This document shows, in pieces, positions 52,416 to 61,478 of a stretch of 64,000 nt of DNA. Source of the DNA: an uncultured Eubacteriales bacterium. Its GTDB lineage: Bacteria; Bacillota; Clostridia; Christensenellales; Aristaeellaceae. The position numbers and the translations under genes were made by a program. Location: assembly GCA_902793325.1 (NCBI GenBank), contig CADBCY010000001.1, positions 1 through 64,000 of the forward strand. The letters are read 5' to 3'. Numbering within the stretch: the stretch's first letter is position 1; each line of letters opens with the position of its first letter. The notes beneath the pieces are model-generated. The model did not search any database. It worked only from the letters and a program-made list of their open reading frames with translations, and was not told the DNA's origin.

Positions 52416-55313
52416 ATGAAACGATGTCTAGGCGCCCTGCTCGCACTGATCATGTTCTGTGCGTACCTGCCCGCCCCGGCGGCGTTGGCGGAGGCGGACG
52501 CGGCGATAGCCGCGGAGGAAGCACAGGTCGTGGAAGCGGACGGCTTCGGGGAAGACAGCGAACGGAGCGAGGCTCTGTCCGGCGGGGAGGTCCAGACATT
52601 TGTTGACATAGAGGCCGCGGAGGCTGCCGGGTCTACGGGCAGCGCCGGGCTGGTGATGGATCTTGGCGACGCCACCGTGGACGATGTGGCGGAGAGCAAT
52701 TCCTGGGAGGACGACGACGCTGCGCTGAACGAGGCCACGGTGCCCGGCGCGGTGACCGATTACGATTACAGCCGTGTGAACGGCGACGGCGCGCCGGTGT
52801 ACGACGGCGCGGAGGACAATGAAATCATGGCCCGCGTGGGCGGCGGCGCGGTGGTGCTGCTGACCGGCGCGTTCTCCGGCGAGCGCGCGGGCGTGGTGTT
52901 CAACACCGACAACGGCGTCGTGACTGGCTGGATGAACGATTCCGACCTCACCCTGCTGACCGACGCGGAAAAGCTCGCGTACCTGGAAGCCGCCGCCGCC
53001 GTCGGCGCGGACTTCTACGAGGAGGATACCAGCGCGCTGCTGATGCCGGTGGCCTGCGCCTATCCCGACGGCGAGGACTTCGACGACGCGCCCGACGGCG
53101 AGGAAACGGAAGACGATTCCGGCGAAGACGAGGAAGACGACGCGGACGGCGAGCCCGAGGCGCAGGCGCCCGCGGAGGAAGAGGATCCCGACGCCCACGG
53201 CGAGTACGACGACGCCGAAGAGGCGGCGGACGAGCTGGCGTACCTGCAGAACGCCGCGCAGGCCGTGGGCGAGGCGGAGAACCGCATCATCCCGTCCTTT
53301 GCGCAGGCGCAGATGGCCGTCGGCGCGACCCGTACCATCGAAGTCAGGGACGTCTCCCTGACCCGCCTGCCCGCCGACCTGCTGACCTTCGCCAGCAGCG
53401 ATCCCGCCGTCGCCACCGTGGACGGCGAGGGCGTCGTGACGGGCGTCGCCCTGGGCGAAGCTTACATCACCGTTACCTATGCCGAGAGCCAGCTCTCCTG
53501 CACCGTGTGGGTGCAGGTGGTCGGGGCGCCCTACAGCCTCACCGCCAGCCCCGCCGCCCGCACCGTGGGCGTGGGCGAGCGCTACTGCGACCTGCGCCCG
53601 GTGTTCCCCGTGGGCACCGCCGCGGAAGTGACCTACGCCAGCAGCGACCCGGAGGTCGCCAAGGTCGACAGCGCCACCGGCGTCATCATCGGCAAGAAGA
53701 CCGGCAAGGCCATCATCACCCTGACCGCCTCCAACGGGCTGACGGCCGAGTGCGAGATCACCGTCATGAAGGCCCCCAGCAAGGTCACGCTGAACGCGGA
53801 GTCCGCGACCCTGGCCGAGGGCGGCCGCACCTGCCAGCTCAGCGTGTCGGTGCCCAAGGACACCACCGCGGGCGTGCTGGCCTGGAGCAGCGACAACCCC
53901 GACGTCGCCACCGTGGACGACACCGGCCTGGTGACCTCCGTCGAGCCCGGCGAGGCCACGATTACCGTAAAGACCTACAACGGCGTGGGCAGCAATGCCA
54001 TCGCCGAGACCTGCTCGGTCAACGTCACCGCCGCGCCCGCGCGCGCCTACTTCAACGACACCAACATGGACCTGCTGGTGAAGGACACCGCGACGCCCGA
54101 GTACACCGTGCTGGACGCCAGCGGCGCGCCTGCCGCGGGCGATCCCACCTTCAGGGTCGTCTCCGCCTCCCCGGCGGGCTGCGTCAGCGTGAACGCCGCC
54201 ACCGGCGCGGTGAAGGGCCTCGAGGCCGGTTCCGCGGTGATCGCGTTCTCTACTTATAATGATATGGCCGCCGAGAACACCGTGCAGGTGACCGTGCGGA
54301 AGGCCGTCAAGAAGATCAAGCTCAAGGCCGTGGACCTGCCCACCACCGGCTACCTGGCCGTGGGCCAGCGCTACGACGGCTGGAAGGTGAGCCTGTCCCC
54401 CGCCAACGCCTACGAGAACGTCACCTTTACCAGCAGCAAGCCCTCCGTGCTGAAGGTCGTGAACGCCAAGACCGGCGTGGTCGAGGGCGTCAAGCCCGGC
54501 ACGGCCACCATCACCGTCAAGTCGCACAACGGCAAGAAGTCCAAGGTCAAGGTCGTGGTCCGGAAGGCCCCCACCCGGGTGGCCATCAGCCCCGCCAAGG
54601 CCGTGCTGAAGCTGGGCAAGACCGGCAAGTACAGCGTGAACCTGTACGGCGCGGGCGGCAGCTACAGCATTGAGAGCAGCGATCCCTCCGTGGCCACCGT
54701 CTCCGCCGACGGCAAGGTGACCACGAAGAGCGAGGGCACGACCACCATCACCGTGCGCACCGAGCCCAGCGGCAAGGTGGCGACCTCCACGCTGATCGTG
54801 CGCCAGGCCGTGGTGCCCGGCCTGCCCGCGGCGCTCTACTCCAACACCACTGCCACCACCAAGGGCAGCTCCAACGCGGACAAGCTGGAGTACGTGATCT
54901 TCAAGGGCCAAAGCAAGGCGGGCTGCAAGTACGTCTACGGCGGCGGCTACGGCAATACCAACGCCTCCACCTTCGATTGCAGCGGCTTTACCTACTGGTG
55001 CTTCCGGAACATCGGCGTCACCCTGGGCGCCAGCGCCTACAAGCAGGGCAACGACAGCCGGTACCAGAAGATTCCCACCATCGGCGAGCTGAAGCGCGGC
55101 GACGTGGTGTGCTTCCACCGGGACATCGGCAAGGGCAAGACCGCCACGGAGGCCCAGAAGAAGGAAGTCAGCCACGTGGGCATCTACCTGGGGAGCGGCT
55201 ACTTCATCCACGCCTCCTCCTCCGGCAAGAAGGTCATGGTCAGCCAGTTCAAGACCAAGACCACCGACTACTACCAGCGCTGCTTCAGTTGGGGCCGCAG
55301 GATCCTCAACTAA
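52416..55313 (+). CDS. Secreted Big_2-repeat protein with NlpC/P60 peptidase domain
   Basis: A 965-aa exported cell-wall protein. Signal peptide to about residue 25 (PAALAEA); an SH3-like stretch near residues 120-180; a highly acidic segment (about 215-275); then about six Ig-like Big_2 repeats (290-810), each ending with a pattern like GVVTGVALGEAYITV. The C-terminal NlpC/P60 domain has the triad Cys855 (FDCSGF), His920 (SHVGIYLG) and His932 (FIHASS) and should cut peptidoglycan stem peptides. No anchor motif is seen; the Big_2 repeats may hold it to the wall. Confidence 0.9.
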   Translation: MKRCLGALLALIMFCAYLPAPAALAEADAAIAAEEAQVVEADGFGEDSERSEALSGGEVQTFVDIEAAEAAGSTGSAGLVMDLGDATVDDVAESNSWEDDDAALNEATVPGAVTDYDYSRVNGDGAPVYDGAEDNEIMARVGGGAVVLLTGAFSGERAGVVFNTDNGVVTGWMNDSDLTLLTDAEKLAYLEAAAAVGADFYEEDTSALLMPVACAYPDGEDFDDAPDGEETEDDSGEDEEDDADGEPEAQAPAEEEDPDAHGEYDDAEEAADELAYLQNAAQAVGEAENRIIPSFAQAQMAVGATRTIEVRDVSLTRLPADLLTFASSDPAVATVDGEGVVTGVALGEAYITVTYAESQLSCTVWVQVVGAPYSLTASPAARTVGVGERYCDLRPVFPVGTAAEVTYASSDPEVAKVDSATGVIIGKKTGKAIITLTASNGLTAECEITVMKAPSKVTLNAESATLAEGGRTCQLSVSVPKDTTAGVLAWSSDNPDVATVDDTGLVTSVEPGEATITVKTYNGVGSNAIAETCSVNVTAAPARAYFNDTNMDLLVKDTATPEYTVLDASGAPAAGDPTFRVVSASPAGCVSVNAATGAVKGLEAGSAVIAFSTYNDMAAENTVQVTVRKAVKKIKLKAVDLPTTGYLAVGQRYDGWKVSLSPANAYENVTFTSSKPSVLKVVNAKTGVVEGVKPGTATITVKSHNGKKSKVKVVVRKAPTRVAISPAKAVLKLGKTGKYSVNLYGAGGSYSIESSDPSVATVSADGKVTTKSEGTTTITVRTEPSGKVATSTLIVRQAVVPGLPAALYSNTTATTKGSSNADKLEYVIFKGQSKAGCKYVYGGGYGNTNASTFDCSGFTYWCFRNIGVTLGASAYKQGNDSRYQKIPTIGELKRGDVVCFHRDIGKGKTATEAQKKEVSHVGIYLGSGYFIHASSSGKKVMVSQFKTKTTDYYQRCFSWGRRILN

Positions 55314-55338
55314 GTGATACCGCAGGATCCTCAACTAA
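55295..55338 (+). repeat. 19-bp direct repeat spanning a stop codon
   Basis: CCGCAGGATCCTCAACTAA occurs at 55295-55313, forming the last codons and stop of the NlpC gene, and again at 55320-55338, 6 nt later. A short tandem duplication (25-bp period). Confidence 0.8.
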
Positions 55339-55344
55339 TCATAT

Positions 55345-55380
55345 CAAAGGGCCGTCCCCCATCCGGGGGACGGCCCTTTG
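55345..55380. terminator. Terminator hairpin between convergent genes
   Basis: Perfect 16-bp stem beginning CAAAGGGCCGTCCCCC with a 4-nt loop. The outer AAA/TTT pairs supply short U-tracts for both directions (NlpC gene and BMP-family gene). Confidence 0.8.
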
Positions 55381-55398
55381 TCGTGGGCAAGCGGCGGT

Positions 55399-56379
55399 TT
55401 ACCGCGGCGGGATCGGCGTGAGCGCGCCGTCGATGATGGCGTCTGCGGCCTCGCGGCAGGCGTCGAGCACCGCGTCGGTGAGCACGGCCGCGTTGCGCCC
55501 CTCCGCCGAGTCGGTGATGTAATGCGCGCCGATGGCCCCCGACGCCAAGTCCAGCACCGTCAGCCCGGGCTCGAGCGTGCCGGCGTAGAAGTTGTCAATG
55601 GCGATGGCCGCGGCCACGCCGGTGTTCTTCAACTGGCCGGTGAGCCGCCACGGGCTGTCCGCGCCCGCGCCCTGCCCGGCGAAGTAGAGGGGCGTGCCCC
55701 GCTGCGCCAGCGCCCGCGCCGCGTCGGCCAGGCCCGCTTCCCCCGCGCCCGGGCCGCAGAAGATGAATTCGCAGCCCTCCGCCCGCAGCGCCACGGCGCG
55801 GTCGCGCGCGGCGTCGTCGCTCGCGGCCAGGGCAAAGCGAACCTCCGCCCCCGGCAGCAGGCGCCGCACGCCCGCCTCGAAGCCCAGGCGGATGCGTTCG
55901 GCGGTCGCGTCCCCGTCGCCGCACAGGCAGCCGAACAGCGCGTCCTCCGGGAACGCTGCGGCGGCCATGACGCCGATCAGGCAGGCGGACTGTTCCTCGG
56001 GGTAGCTGTAGGAGGCCACGTATTCGCTGTCCGCGTCGGCGTCGATCACGGCGAAGGCGGTGCGCTCGCGGTGCGCCTCCGCCAGCGGCGCGGCCTGCCC
56101 GGCGGCCTGCCCGCCCACGCCCAGGATCAGGTCGTATGCCTGCGCCGCGGCGCGGGCGTAGCCCTCCGACCACCGGTCGCCGTCCGCGCACTCCAGCAGC
56201 GTGAGCTCGTAGCCGAACACGTCCCGCAGCGCCTCGGCCTTTTCGGCCACCTGGGCGGCGCCGGGATTGTCCGCCAGCGGGCCGCAGATCACCGCGATGC
56301 GCTCGCCCTCCGCCAGCGCGGCGGGCCACAGCGCCAGGGCCAGGGCGCACGCGAGCGCCCGGATCCATTGTCGATTCAT
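55399..56379 (-). CDS. BMP/PnrA-family substrate-binding protein
   Basis: Exported binding protein (326 aa) resembling basic membrane proteins that bind nucleosides. Signal peptide ends near PAALAEG; there is no Cys in lipobox position, unlike typical PnrA lipoproteins. The fold signature is IAVICGPLADNPGAAQVAEKAE, then YDLILGVGGQAAG, and IFCGPGAGEAG in the second lobe. No ABC permease or ATPase gene is adjacent. ATG at 56379 has AAAGGAG 10 nt upstream. Confidence 0.7.
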   Translation of the reverse strand: MNRQWIRALACALALALWPAALAEGERIAVICGPLADNPGAAQVAEKAEALRDVFGYELTLLECADGDRWSEGYARAAAQAYDLILGVGGQAAGQAAPLAEAHRERTAFAVIDADADSEYVASYSYPEEQSACLIGVMAAAAFPEDALFGCLCGDGDATAERIRLGFEAGVRRLLPGAEVRFALAASDDAARDRAVALRAEGCEFIFCGPGAGEAGLADAARALAQRGTPLYFAGQGAGADSPWRLTGQLKNTGVAAAIAIDNFYAGTLEPGLTVLDLASGAIGAHYITDSAEGRNAAVLTDAVLDACREAADAIIDGALTPIPPR

Positions 56380-56401
56380 GCGCGCACAGCTCCTTTGCAT
56401 A

Positions 56402-56444
56402 GGCTTGACTTCATTCTAGCGAATCCACGGGTCGCTGTCAAGCC
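56402..56444 (-). promoter_or_regulatory. Promoter of the BMP-family gene, flanked by an inverted repeat
   Basis: Minus-strand TTGACA (56441-56436), 17 nt, TAGAAT (56418-56413). An 8-bp inverted repeat GGCTTGAC/GTCAAGCC (56402-56409 and 56437-56444) brackets the promoter. Confidence 0.7.
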
Positions 56445-56496
56445 GCCGCGGCTCGGGACATTTTTCCGACATTTCACCCGCGGCCCGCGGCATTGA

Positions 56497-56525
56497 TTGA
56501 CGATGGCGGGCAGGCGTGCTATAAT
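56497..56525 (+). promoter_or_regulatory. Distal promoter of nfeD-floA
   Basis: TTGACG (56497-56502), 17 nt, TATAAT (56520-56525). The region 56526-56640 behind it holds palindrome CCGGAATTCCGG and GC-rich inverted repeats. Confidence 0.65.
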
Positions 56526-56643
56526 TCCAGCAGTCCACCGGAATTCCGGCCCGCCGCGGCGGCGTCGGTCCCCGGAGCGGACATTTCGGGCCCCAAAACG
56601 CATCTTTCGGCGCTCCGGTGTTTTCTTTCGGAGCGGGGCGTGG

Positions 56644-56649
56644 TATAAT
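56644..56649 (+). promoter_or_regulatory. Proximal extended -10 promoter of nfeD-floA
   Basis: TGGTATAAT, 44 nt before the nfeD-like start; the -35 position (TTTTCT) is weak. Two promoters suggest dual control. Confidence 0.55.
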
Positions 56650-56692
56650 AACCCCATCACGGAAACCCATCGACCTGAAGGGAGGAACGACC

Positions 56693-57196
56693 ATGGGCAG
56701 TCTCGGAGCGCTGCTGCTGGCGAACATACCGCTTCTGATTCTGATGCTGGTGGGCGTGGTGCTGCTGGTGGTGGAGATGTACATTCCCGGCTTCGGCGTG
56801 CCCGGCATACTGGGCATCGCCTCGCTGGTGCTCAGCTTTATACTGCTGCACCCCACCATGGAGCAGGGGCTGGTGCTGCTGGCCATACTGGGCGCGATCC
56901 TGTGCGTCGCGCTGTCCGTATGCCTGTTTACCGCGTCCCGGGGCCGGCTGAACAAGTCGAAGCTGGTGCTGAACGACGTGGCCGTGCCCGCCGACGCCGC
57001 CGAGAACAACGATCTCAACTACTTCATCGGCAAGACCGGGTCCGCCCACACCGCGCTGCGGCCCGCCGGCATCGGCGAGTTCGACGGCGTGAAGCTGAAC
57101 GTGGTGAGCGACGGCGAGTTCATCTCCGCCGGCCGGCCCATCCGCGTGCAATCCGTCGCGGGGAACCGCATCGTGGTTTCGGAGATCAAGGATTGA
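56693..57196 (+). CDS. NfeD-family membrane protein
   Basis: A short NfeD protein (167 aa) lacking the protease domain of long NfeD. Three to four hydrophobic helices (residues 8-80, with VVEMYIPGFGVPGILGIASL) precede a C-terminal OB-fold (FIGKTGSAHTALRPAGIGEFDGVKLNVVSDGEFI). It partners with flotillin-like FloA in membrane microdomains (B. subtilis YqeZ-YqfA arrangement). floA begins 112 nt downstream. Confidence 0.88.
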   Translation: MGSLGALLLANIPLLILMLVGVVLLVVEMYIPGFGVPGILGIASLVLSFILLHPTMEQGLVLLAILGAILCVALSVCLFTASRGRLNKSKLVLNDVAVPADAAENNDLNYFIGKTGSAHTALRPAGIGEFDGVKLNVVSDGEFISAGRPIRVQSVAGNRIVVSEIKD

Positions 57197-57307
57197 TCGG
57201 CGGTTTCCGCCGTCCCCGCATTTTGTGTCCGTTTCAACCGCCCGGAGGACCGGCGAAAAACGCATCGCCGGATCCGACGGCGTCCAACCAAGAGGAGGAG
57301 GTTAACC

Positions 57308-58280
57308 ATGAGTAGCGTAATGTATTATTCTTCGAGCATTCCGTCCATCGCCGTGGCCATCGTCATCGTGGTGCTGGTGATCGCGCTGTTCTCGCTGTTC
57401 CCGCTGGGGCTGTGGTTCTCGGCGCTGATGAGCGGCGTGCCCATCAACATCTTTAACCTGGTGGGCATGAAGTTCCGCCGCGTGAACCCGCGGCGCATCG
57501 TGCCGCCGATGATCAAGGCCCACAAGGCAGGCATCAAGGTCAGCATGAACGAGCTGGAAACGCTGTACATGGCCGGCGGTAACGTGGACCGCGTGGTGGA
57601 CGCGCTGATCGCCGCCCAGTCCGCCCAGATCCCGCTGGCGTTCGACCAGTCCAAGGCCATCGACCTGGCCGGCCGCAACGTGCTGGAGGCCGTGAAGATG
57701 TCCGTCAACCCCAAGGTCATCGAGACTCCGGTCATCGCCGCCATCGCCAAGGACGGCATCGAGCTCAGGGCCAAGGCCCGGGTCACCGTGCGGGCCAATA
57801 TCTCCCGCCTGGTGGGCGGCGCCGGCGAGGAGACCATCATCGCCCGCGTCGGCGAGGGCATCGTCACCACCGTCGGCTCCTCCGAGAGCCACAAGGACGT
57901 GCTGCCTGGACGCCGGCACCGCGTTTGAGATCCTCTCCATCGACATCGCCGACGTGGACGTGGGCCGCAACGTGGGCGCGCAGCTCCAGATGGACCAGGC
58001 CGAGGCCGACCGCAGGATCGCCCAGGCCAAGGCCGAGGAGCGCCGCGCCATGGCCGTCGCCCACGAGCAGGAGATGAAGGCCAGCGTGCAGGAGATGCGC
58101 GCGAAGGTCGTCGAGGCCGAGGCCGAGGTGCCGAAGGCCATGGCCGCCGCGCTGCGCGAGGGCAAGCTGGGCGTGATGGATTACTACAACATGCAGAACG
58201 TGCAGTCCGACACCCGCATGCGCGACGCCATCGCCGGCGAGGGCGCGCCCGCCCCGGCGACGGAGCCCGCAAAGAAGTGA
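57308..58280 (+). pseudogene. floA: Flotillin-like protein FloA, frameshifted
   Basis: FloA organises functional membrane microdomains. The N-terminal membrane hairpin and SPFH part run in frame from 57308 to Leu199 at 57904 ([10 protein letters not shown]). The remainder, [20 protein letters not shown] through the helical [21 protein letters not shown] region, is in another frame from 57906 to 58280. About 14 residues normally found between VL and [10 protein letters not shown] are missing, so the break is a small deletion that is not a multiple of three. The parts sum to 323 residues against about 330 usual. True mutation or assembly error. Confidence 0.88.
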
Positions 58281-58315
58281 GCGCCGCCGACAGCGCGGAG
58301 AAAGGGGGATGACGC

Positions 58316-58864
58316 TTGGAAGGCCTGATCTTTTTACTGATCGTCATTTTCCTGATCGCCAACAGCAACAGCAAGAAGAAAAAGACGCGGCAGGCCGCGA
58401 AGAACCTTCCTCCCTCGCAGCTTTCGGAGGCGCAGGTGCAGCTCATGGCCGCCCAGGCCAGGGCCGCGGAGAAGGCTTCGCAGCCCCCGGCCGGCAAGCT
58501 GAGCCCGGAGGAAAGGGCCGAGCGCATCCGGCAGTTGAAGGAAAAGCAGCGCGCCCGCAGGCAGGCGTCCGCGGAGACGGCCCCGGAGCCGCACGCGGCG
58601 CCCGCCCCGGCGCCGGTGATCCAGGGCGCCAGCGCCCTCGACGACGAGGGCTGCCTGGGCGGCTCGCTGTCCCACGACCACACCGAGGGCGAGAGCCGGG
58701 CCGAGCACGCCGCGCACATGGCGGCCATGCGGGCCCGGGACGCGGAGGAGGCCGCCGTGGCGGAACCCCGCGGCCTGGCGGATTTCGACCCCAGGGACCT
58801 GCGCCGCGCCGTGGTGATCTCGGAGATCCTCGGCAAGCCCAAGGCGCTGCGCCGCAGGGCCTGA
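58316..58864 (+). CDS. Hypothetical membrane-anchored protein downstream of floA
   Basis: A 182-aa protein with one N-terminal helix (LIFLLIVIFLIANS), a Lys-rich patch, an Ala/Glu/Arg-rich charged helix (residues 45-85), a Pro/Ala linker and a C-terminal acidic-then-basic segment (FDPRDLRRAVVISEILGKPKALRRR). Start TTG at 58316 with GGGGG upstream. The SEILGKPKALR ending is common in small Clostridial proteins of unknown role. Likely in the nfeD-floA operon. Confidence 0.65.
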   Translation: MEGLIFLLIVIFLIANSNSKKKKTRQAAKNLPPSQLSEAQVQLMAAQARAAEKASQPPAGKLSPEERAERIRQLKEKQRARRQASAETAPEPHAAPAPAPVIQGASALDDEGCLGGSLSHDHTEGESRAEHAAHMAAMRARDAEEAAVAEPRGLADFDPRDLRRAVVISEILGKPKALRRRA

Positions 58865-58994
58865 CGGGCAGAGCGCCGGCGCGTCCGGCGGGAACCGATC
58901 CAATTCCCCCGCGGGGCGGGGGCCGACACGGGTTTGACAAGGGACGGCAGCGTCGCGATGCGGCGCTGCCTTTGGAAGGTCACGGAGGTTTTGC

Positions 58995-59744
58995 ATGGAG
59001 CCCATTACAATACTGATCGCCGACGACGACCCCGGCATGCGCACGGTGATGCGCCGCCTGGTGGAGAAAGCGGAGGACTACCGGCTGCTGGGCGAGGCGG
59101 CGGACGGCGAGGCGCTGCTGCGCCTCTACGACGAGCTCGGCCCCGAGGTGGTGCTGATGGACGTGGAGATGCCGGGCAAGACGGGCATTGAGTGCGCCCG
59201 CGCCATCCAGGACCGCAATCCCCGCACGGTGCTGGTGTTCGCCACTGCCCACGAGGAGTACATGAAGAACGCCTTCGAGGTATACGCCTTCGACTACCTG
59301 GTGAAGCCCTTCAGGCTGGAGCGCGCGCTGGAGACCCTCTCCCGCATCCGCGACCGCCTGCGCGCGCCGCTGCCGGCGCCGGTGGCCGCCCCCGCGCCCA
59401 GCCTGCCGCCGGTGCCCGGCCGCATGATGCTCAAGCACCGCGACGGCGTGGCCGTGCTGGACATGGCGCAGATCGCCATGGTGATCCGCGAGAACCGCAG
59501 CACCGTCGTCGTCATGGCCGACGGCGCGCGCTACGTGGTGCCCGACGGCATGGCGGAGCTGGACGAGCGCCTGCCCGACGAGCTGTTCTTCCGCACCCAC
59601 AAGAGCTACATTGTGAACCTGAACCTCATCGAATCCATACAGCCCTACGGGCGCTGGACCTACGTGGTCAAGCTCCGCGGCCTCAGGGACGACGCCCTGA
59701 TCACCCACGAGCGGTTCGAGGAGCTGCAGAAGCGCTATGCGTGA
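58995..59744 (+). CDS. LytTR-family response regulator
   Basis: A 249-aa two-component regulator. Receiver domain residues: acidic pocket Asp10-Asp11, phospho-acceptor Asp56 (VVLMDVEMPGKTG), Thr in FATAHEE and Lys104 (YLVKPF). A Pro/Ala linker (about 120-140) leads to a LytTR DNA-binding domain (FFRTHKSYIVNLNLIESI). No sensor kinase is adjacent, so its partner lies elsewhere. It precedes ilvB by 15 nt and may be co-transcribed with it. Confidence 0.9.
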   Translation: MEPITILIADDDPGMRTVMRRLVEKAEDYRLLGEAADGEALLRLYDELGPEVVLMDVEMPGKTGIECARAIQDRNPRTVLVFATAHEEYMKNAFEVYAFDYLVKPFRLERALETLSRIRDRLRAPLPAPVAAPAPSLPPVPGRMMLKHRDGVAVLDMAQIAMVIRENRSTVVVMADGARYVVPDGMAELDERLPDELFFRTHKSYIVNLNLIESIQPYGRWTYVVKLRGLRDDALITHERFEELQKRYA

Positions 59745-59759
59745 AAGGAGGGCGCGCCC

Positions 59760-61466
59760 ATGCGCATGACCGGCGCCAGGATATTGATGGAGTGCCTGCT
59801 GGAGCAGGGGGTGACCACCGTGTTCGGTTACCCCGGCGCTACCATCCTGAACGTGTACGACGAGCTGTACCGCTATAAGGACCGCATCCGCCACATCCTC
59901 ACCGCCCACGAGCAGGGCGCTTGTCACGCGGCGGACGGCTACGCCCGCTCCACCGGGCAGGTGGGCGTGTGCTTCGCTACCTCCGGCCCCGGGGCCACCA
60001 ACCTGGTCACGGGCATCGCCACCGCCTACATGGATTCCTCCCCCGTGGTGTGCATCACCTGCAACGTGGACCTGCCGCTGCTGGGCAAGGACTCCTTCCA
60101 GGAGGTGGACATCACCGGCGTCACCATGCCCGTCACCAAGTGCAACTACCTGGTGCGCGGCGTGGACGAGCTGGCCGACACCCTGCGCGAGGCCTTCGCC
60201 ATCGCCCGCAGCGGCCGCCCCGGCCCGGTGCTGGTGGACATCGCCCGGAACGCCACCCTGGAGGAGGCGGACTACGCGCCGCTGTACCGGCAGAAGCACG
60301 GCACCAGCGGGCACCTGGCCCAGTTGATGAAGCGCTCCTCCCAGGATTTCCGCGCGCCCGAGCCCGACCACCGGGACATCGACAGGCTGGTGGAGATGAT
60401 CCTGGCGTCCGAGAAGCCGCTGCTGATCTGCGGCGGCGGCGTGGTGCGCAGCCGCGCGGACTGGGAGTTCGAGGAGCTGGCGAACCGCATCGACGCGCCG
60501 GTGGGCATCACCGTGATGGGCGCGGGCGGCTTCCGCGGCCTGAACCGGCTGGCCACGGGGCTGGTGGGCATGCACGGCAGCCAGGCCAGCAACATGGCCG
60601 TGGACGCCTGCGACCTGCTCATCGCCGTGGGCTGCCGCTTTTCCGACCGCGTGGCGCTGAAGCCCGACAGCTTCGCCCGCAACGCCCGGGTGGTGCAGAT
60701 CGACATCGACCGCTCGGAGATCAACAAGAACGTACAGACGGCCCACCACATCATCGGCGACGCCAAGCGCGTGCTGCAACTGCTGAACGAGCGGCTCCCG
60801 CAGCTGGACCACGCGCCGTGGAAGGAGTACGTGTTCTCCTTCAAGACCCAGACCGAGTACGACGAGGCGGAGGACCGCATGACGCCCGGCCAGGTGCTGG
60901 ACGCCATCGCGCGCGTCGTGCCGCGGGACGCCGTCTACGCCACCGACGTGGGCCAGCACCAGATGTGGGCCATACAGCATTTGCACTTCGAGTATTCCGG
61001 CCAGCTGGTCACCTCCGGCGGCTTCGGCACCATGGGCTTCGGCCTGGGCGCGGCCATCGGGGCGCAGGTGGGCAACCCGGACAAGCTGGTCATCCACATC
61101 ACCGGCGACGGCAGCTTCCGCATGAACCTGACGGAGCTGGCCACGGTGGAGCACTACGGCCTGCCCATCGTCACCGTGCTGTTCAACAACGGCACGCTGG
61201 GCATGGTGCGCCAGTGGCAGACGCTGACGCTGGAGGGCCGCCACAGCGAGACGACCCTGGACCGCGGCCCGGACTTCGTGAAGGTCGCGGAGGCCTACGG
61301 GCTGGCGGGAAGGCGGGTGACCCGCGCCGAGGACTTCGAAGATGCGCTGCGCGAGGCCATCGCCTCGGGCCGCGCGGCGGTGATCGAGTGCGCCATCGAC
61401 ATCGACGAGATGGTGCGCCCCATGGTGGGCGGCGGGCGGCACATCACCCAGTTCATGATCGATTAG
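59760..61466 (+). CDS. ilvB: Acetolactate synthase large subunit
   Basis: TPP- and FAD-dependent enzyme (568 aa) making acetolactate or acetohydroxybutyrate in branched-chain amino acid synthesis. The catalytic Glu is in AHEQGACHAADGYARSTG, the FAD region GCRFSDRVALKP marks the anabolic form, and the TPP motif is GDGSFRMNLTEL...FNNGTLGM. The small subunit gene follows after 12 nt. Confidence 0.95.
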   Translation: MRMTGARILMECLLEQGVTTVFGYPGATILNVYDELYRYKDRIRHILTAHEQGACHAADGYARSTGQVGVCFATSGPGATNLVTGIATAYMDSSPVVCITCNVDLPLLGKDSFQEVDITGVTMPVTKCNYLVRGVDELADTLREAFAIARSGRPGPVLVDIARNATLEEADYAPLYRQKHGTSGHLAQLMKRSSQDFRAPEPDHRDIDRLVEMILASEKPLLICGGGVVRSRADWEFEELANRIDAPVGITVMGAGGFRGLNRLATGLVGMHGSQASNMAVDACDLLIAVGCRFSDRVALKPDSFARNARVVQIDIDRSEINKNVQTAHHIIGDAKRVLQLLNERLPQLDHAPWKEYVFSFKTQTEYDEAEDRMTPGQVLDAIARVVPRDAVYATDVGQHQMWAIQHLHFEYSGQLVTSGGFGTMGFGLGAAIGAQVGNPDKLVIHITGDGSFRMNLTELATVEHYGLPIVTVLFNNGTLGMVRQWQTLTLEGRHSETTLDRGPDFVKVAEAYGLAGRRVTRAEDFEDALREAIASGRAAVIECAIDIDEMVRPMVGGGRHITQFMID

Positions 61467-61478
61467 GAGGGTATGGCG

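Noticed and set aside
52428-55334. A 968-codon open frame antisense to the Big_2/NlpC gene
   Set aside because: Its product is a His/Ala/Gly-rich sequence without domains. It arises from codon bias in GC-rich DNA, while the sense frame has signal peptide, repeats and a catalytic triad.
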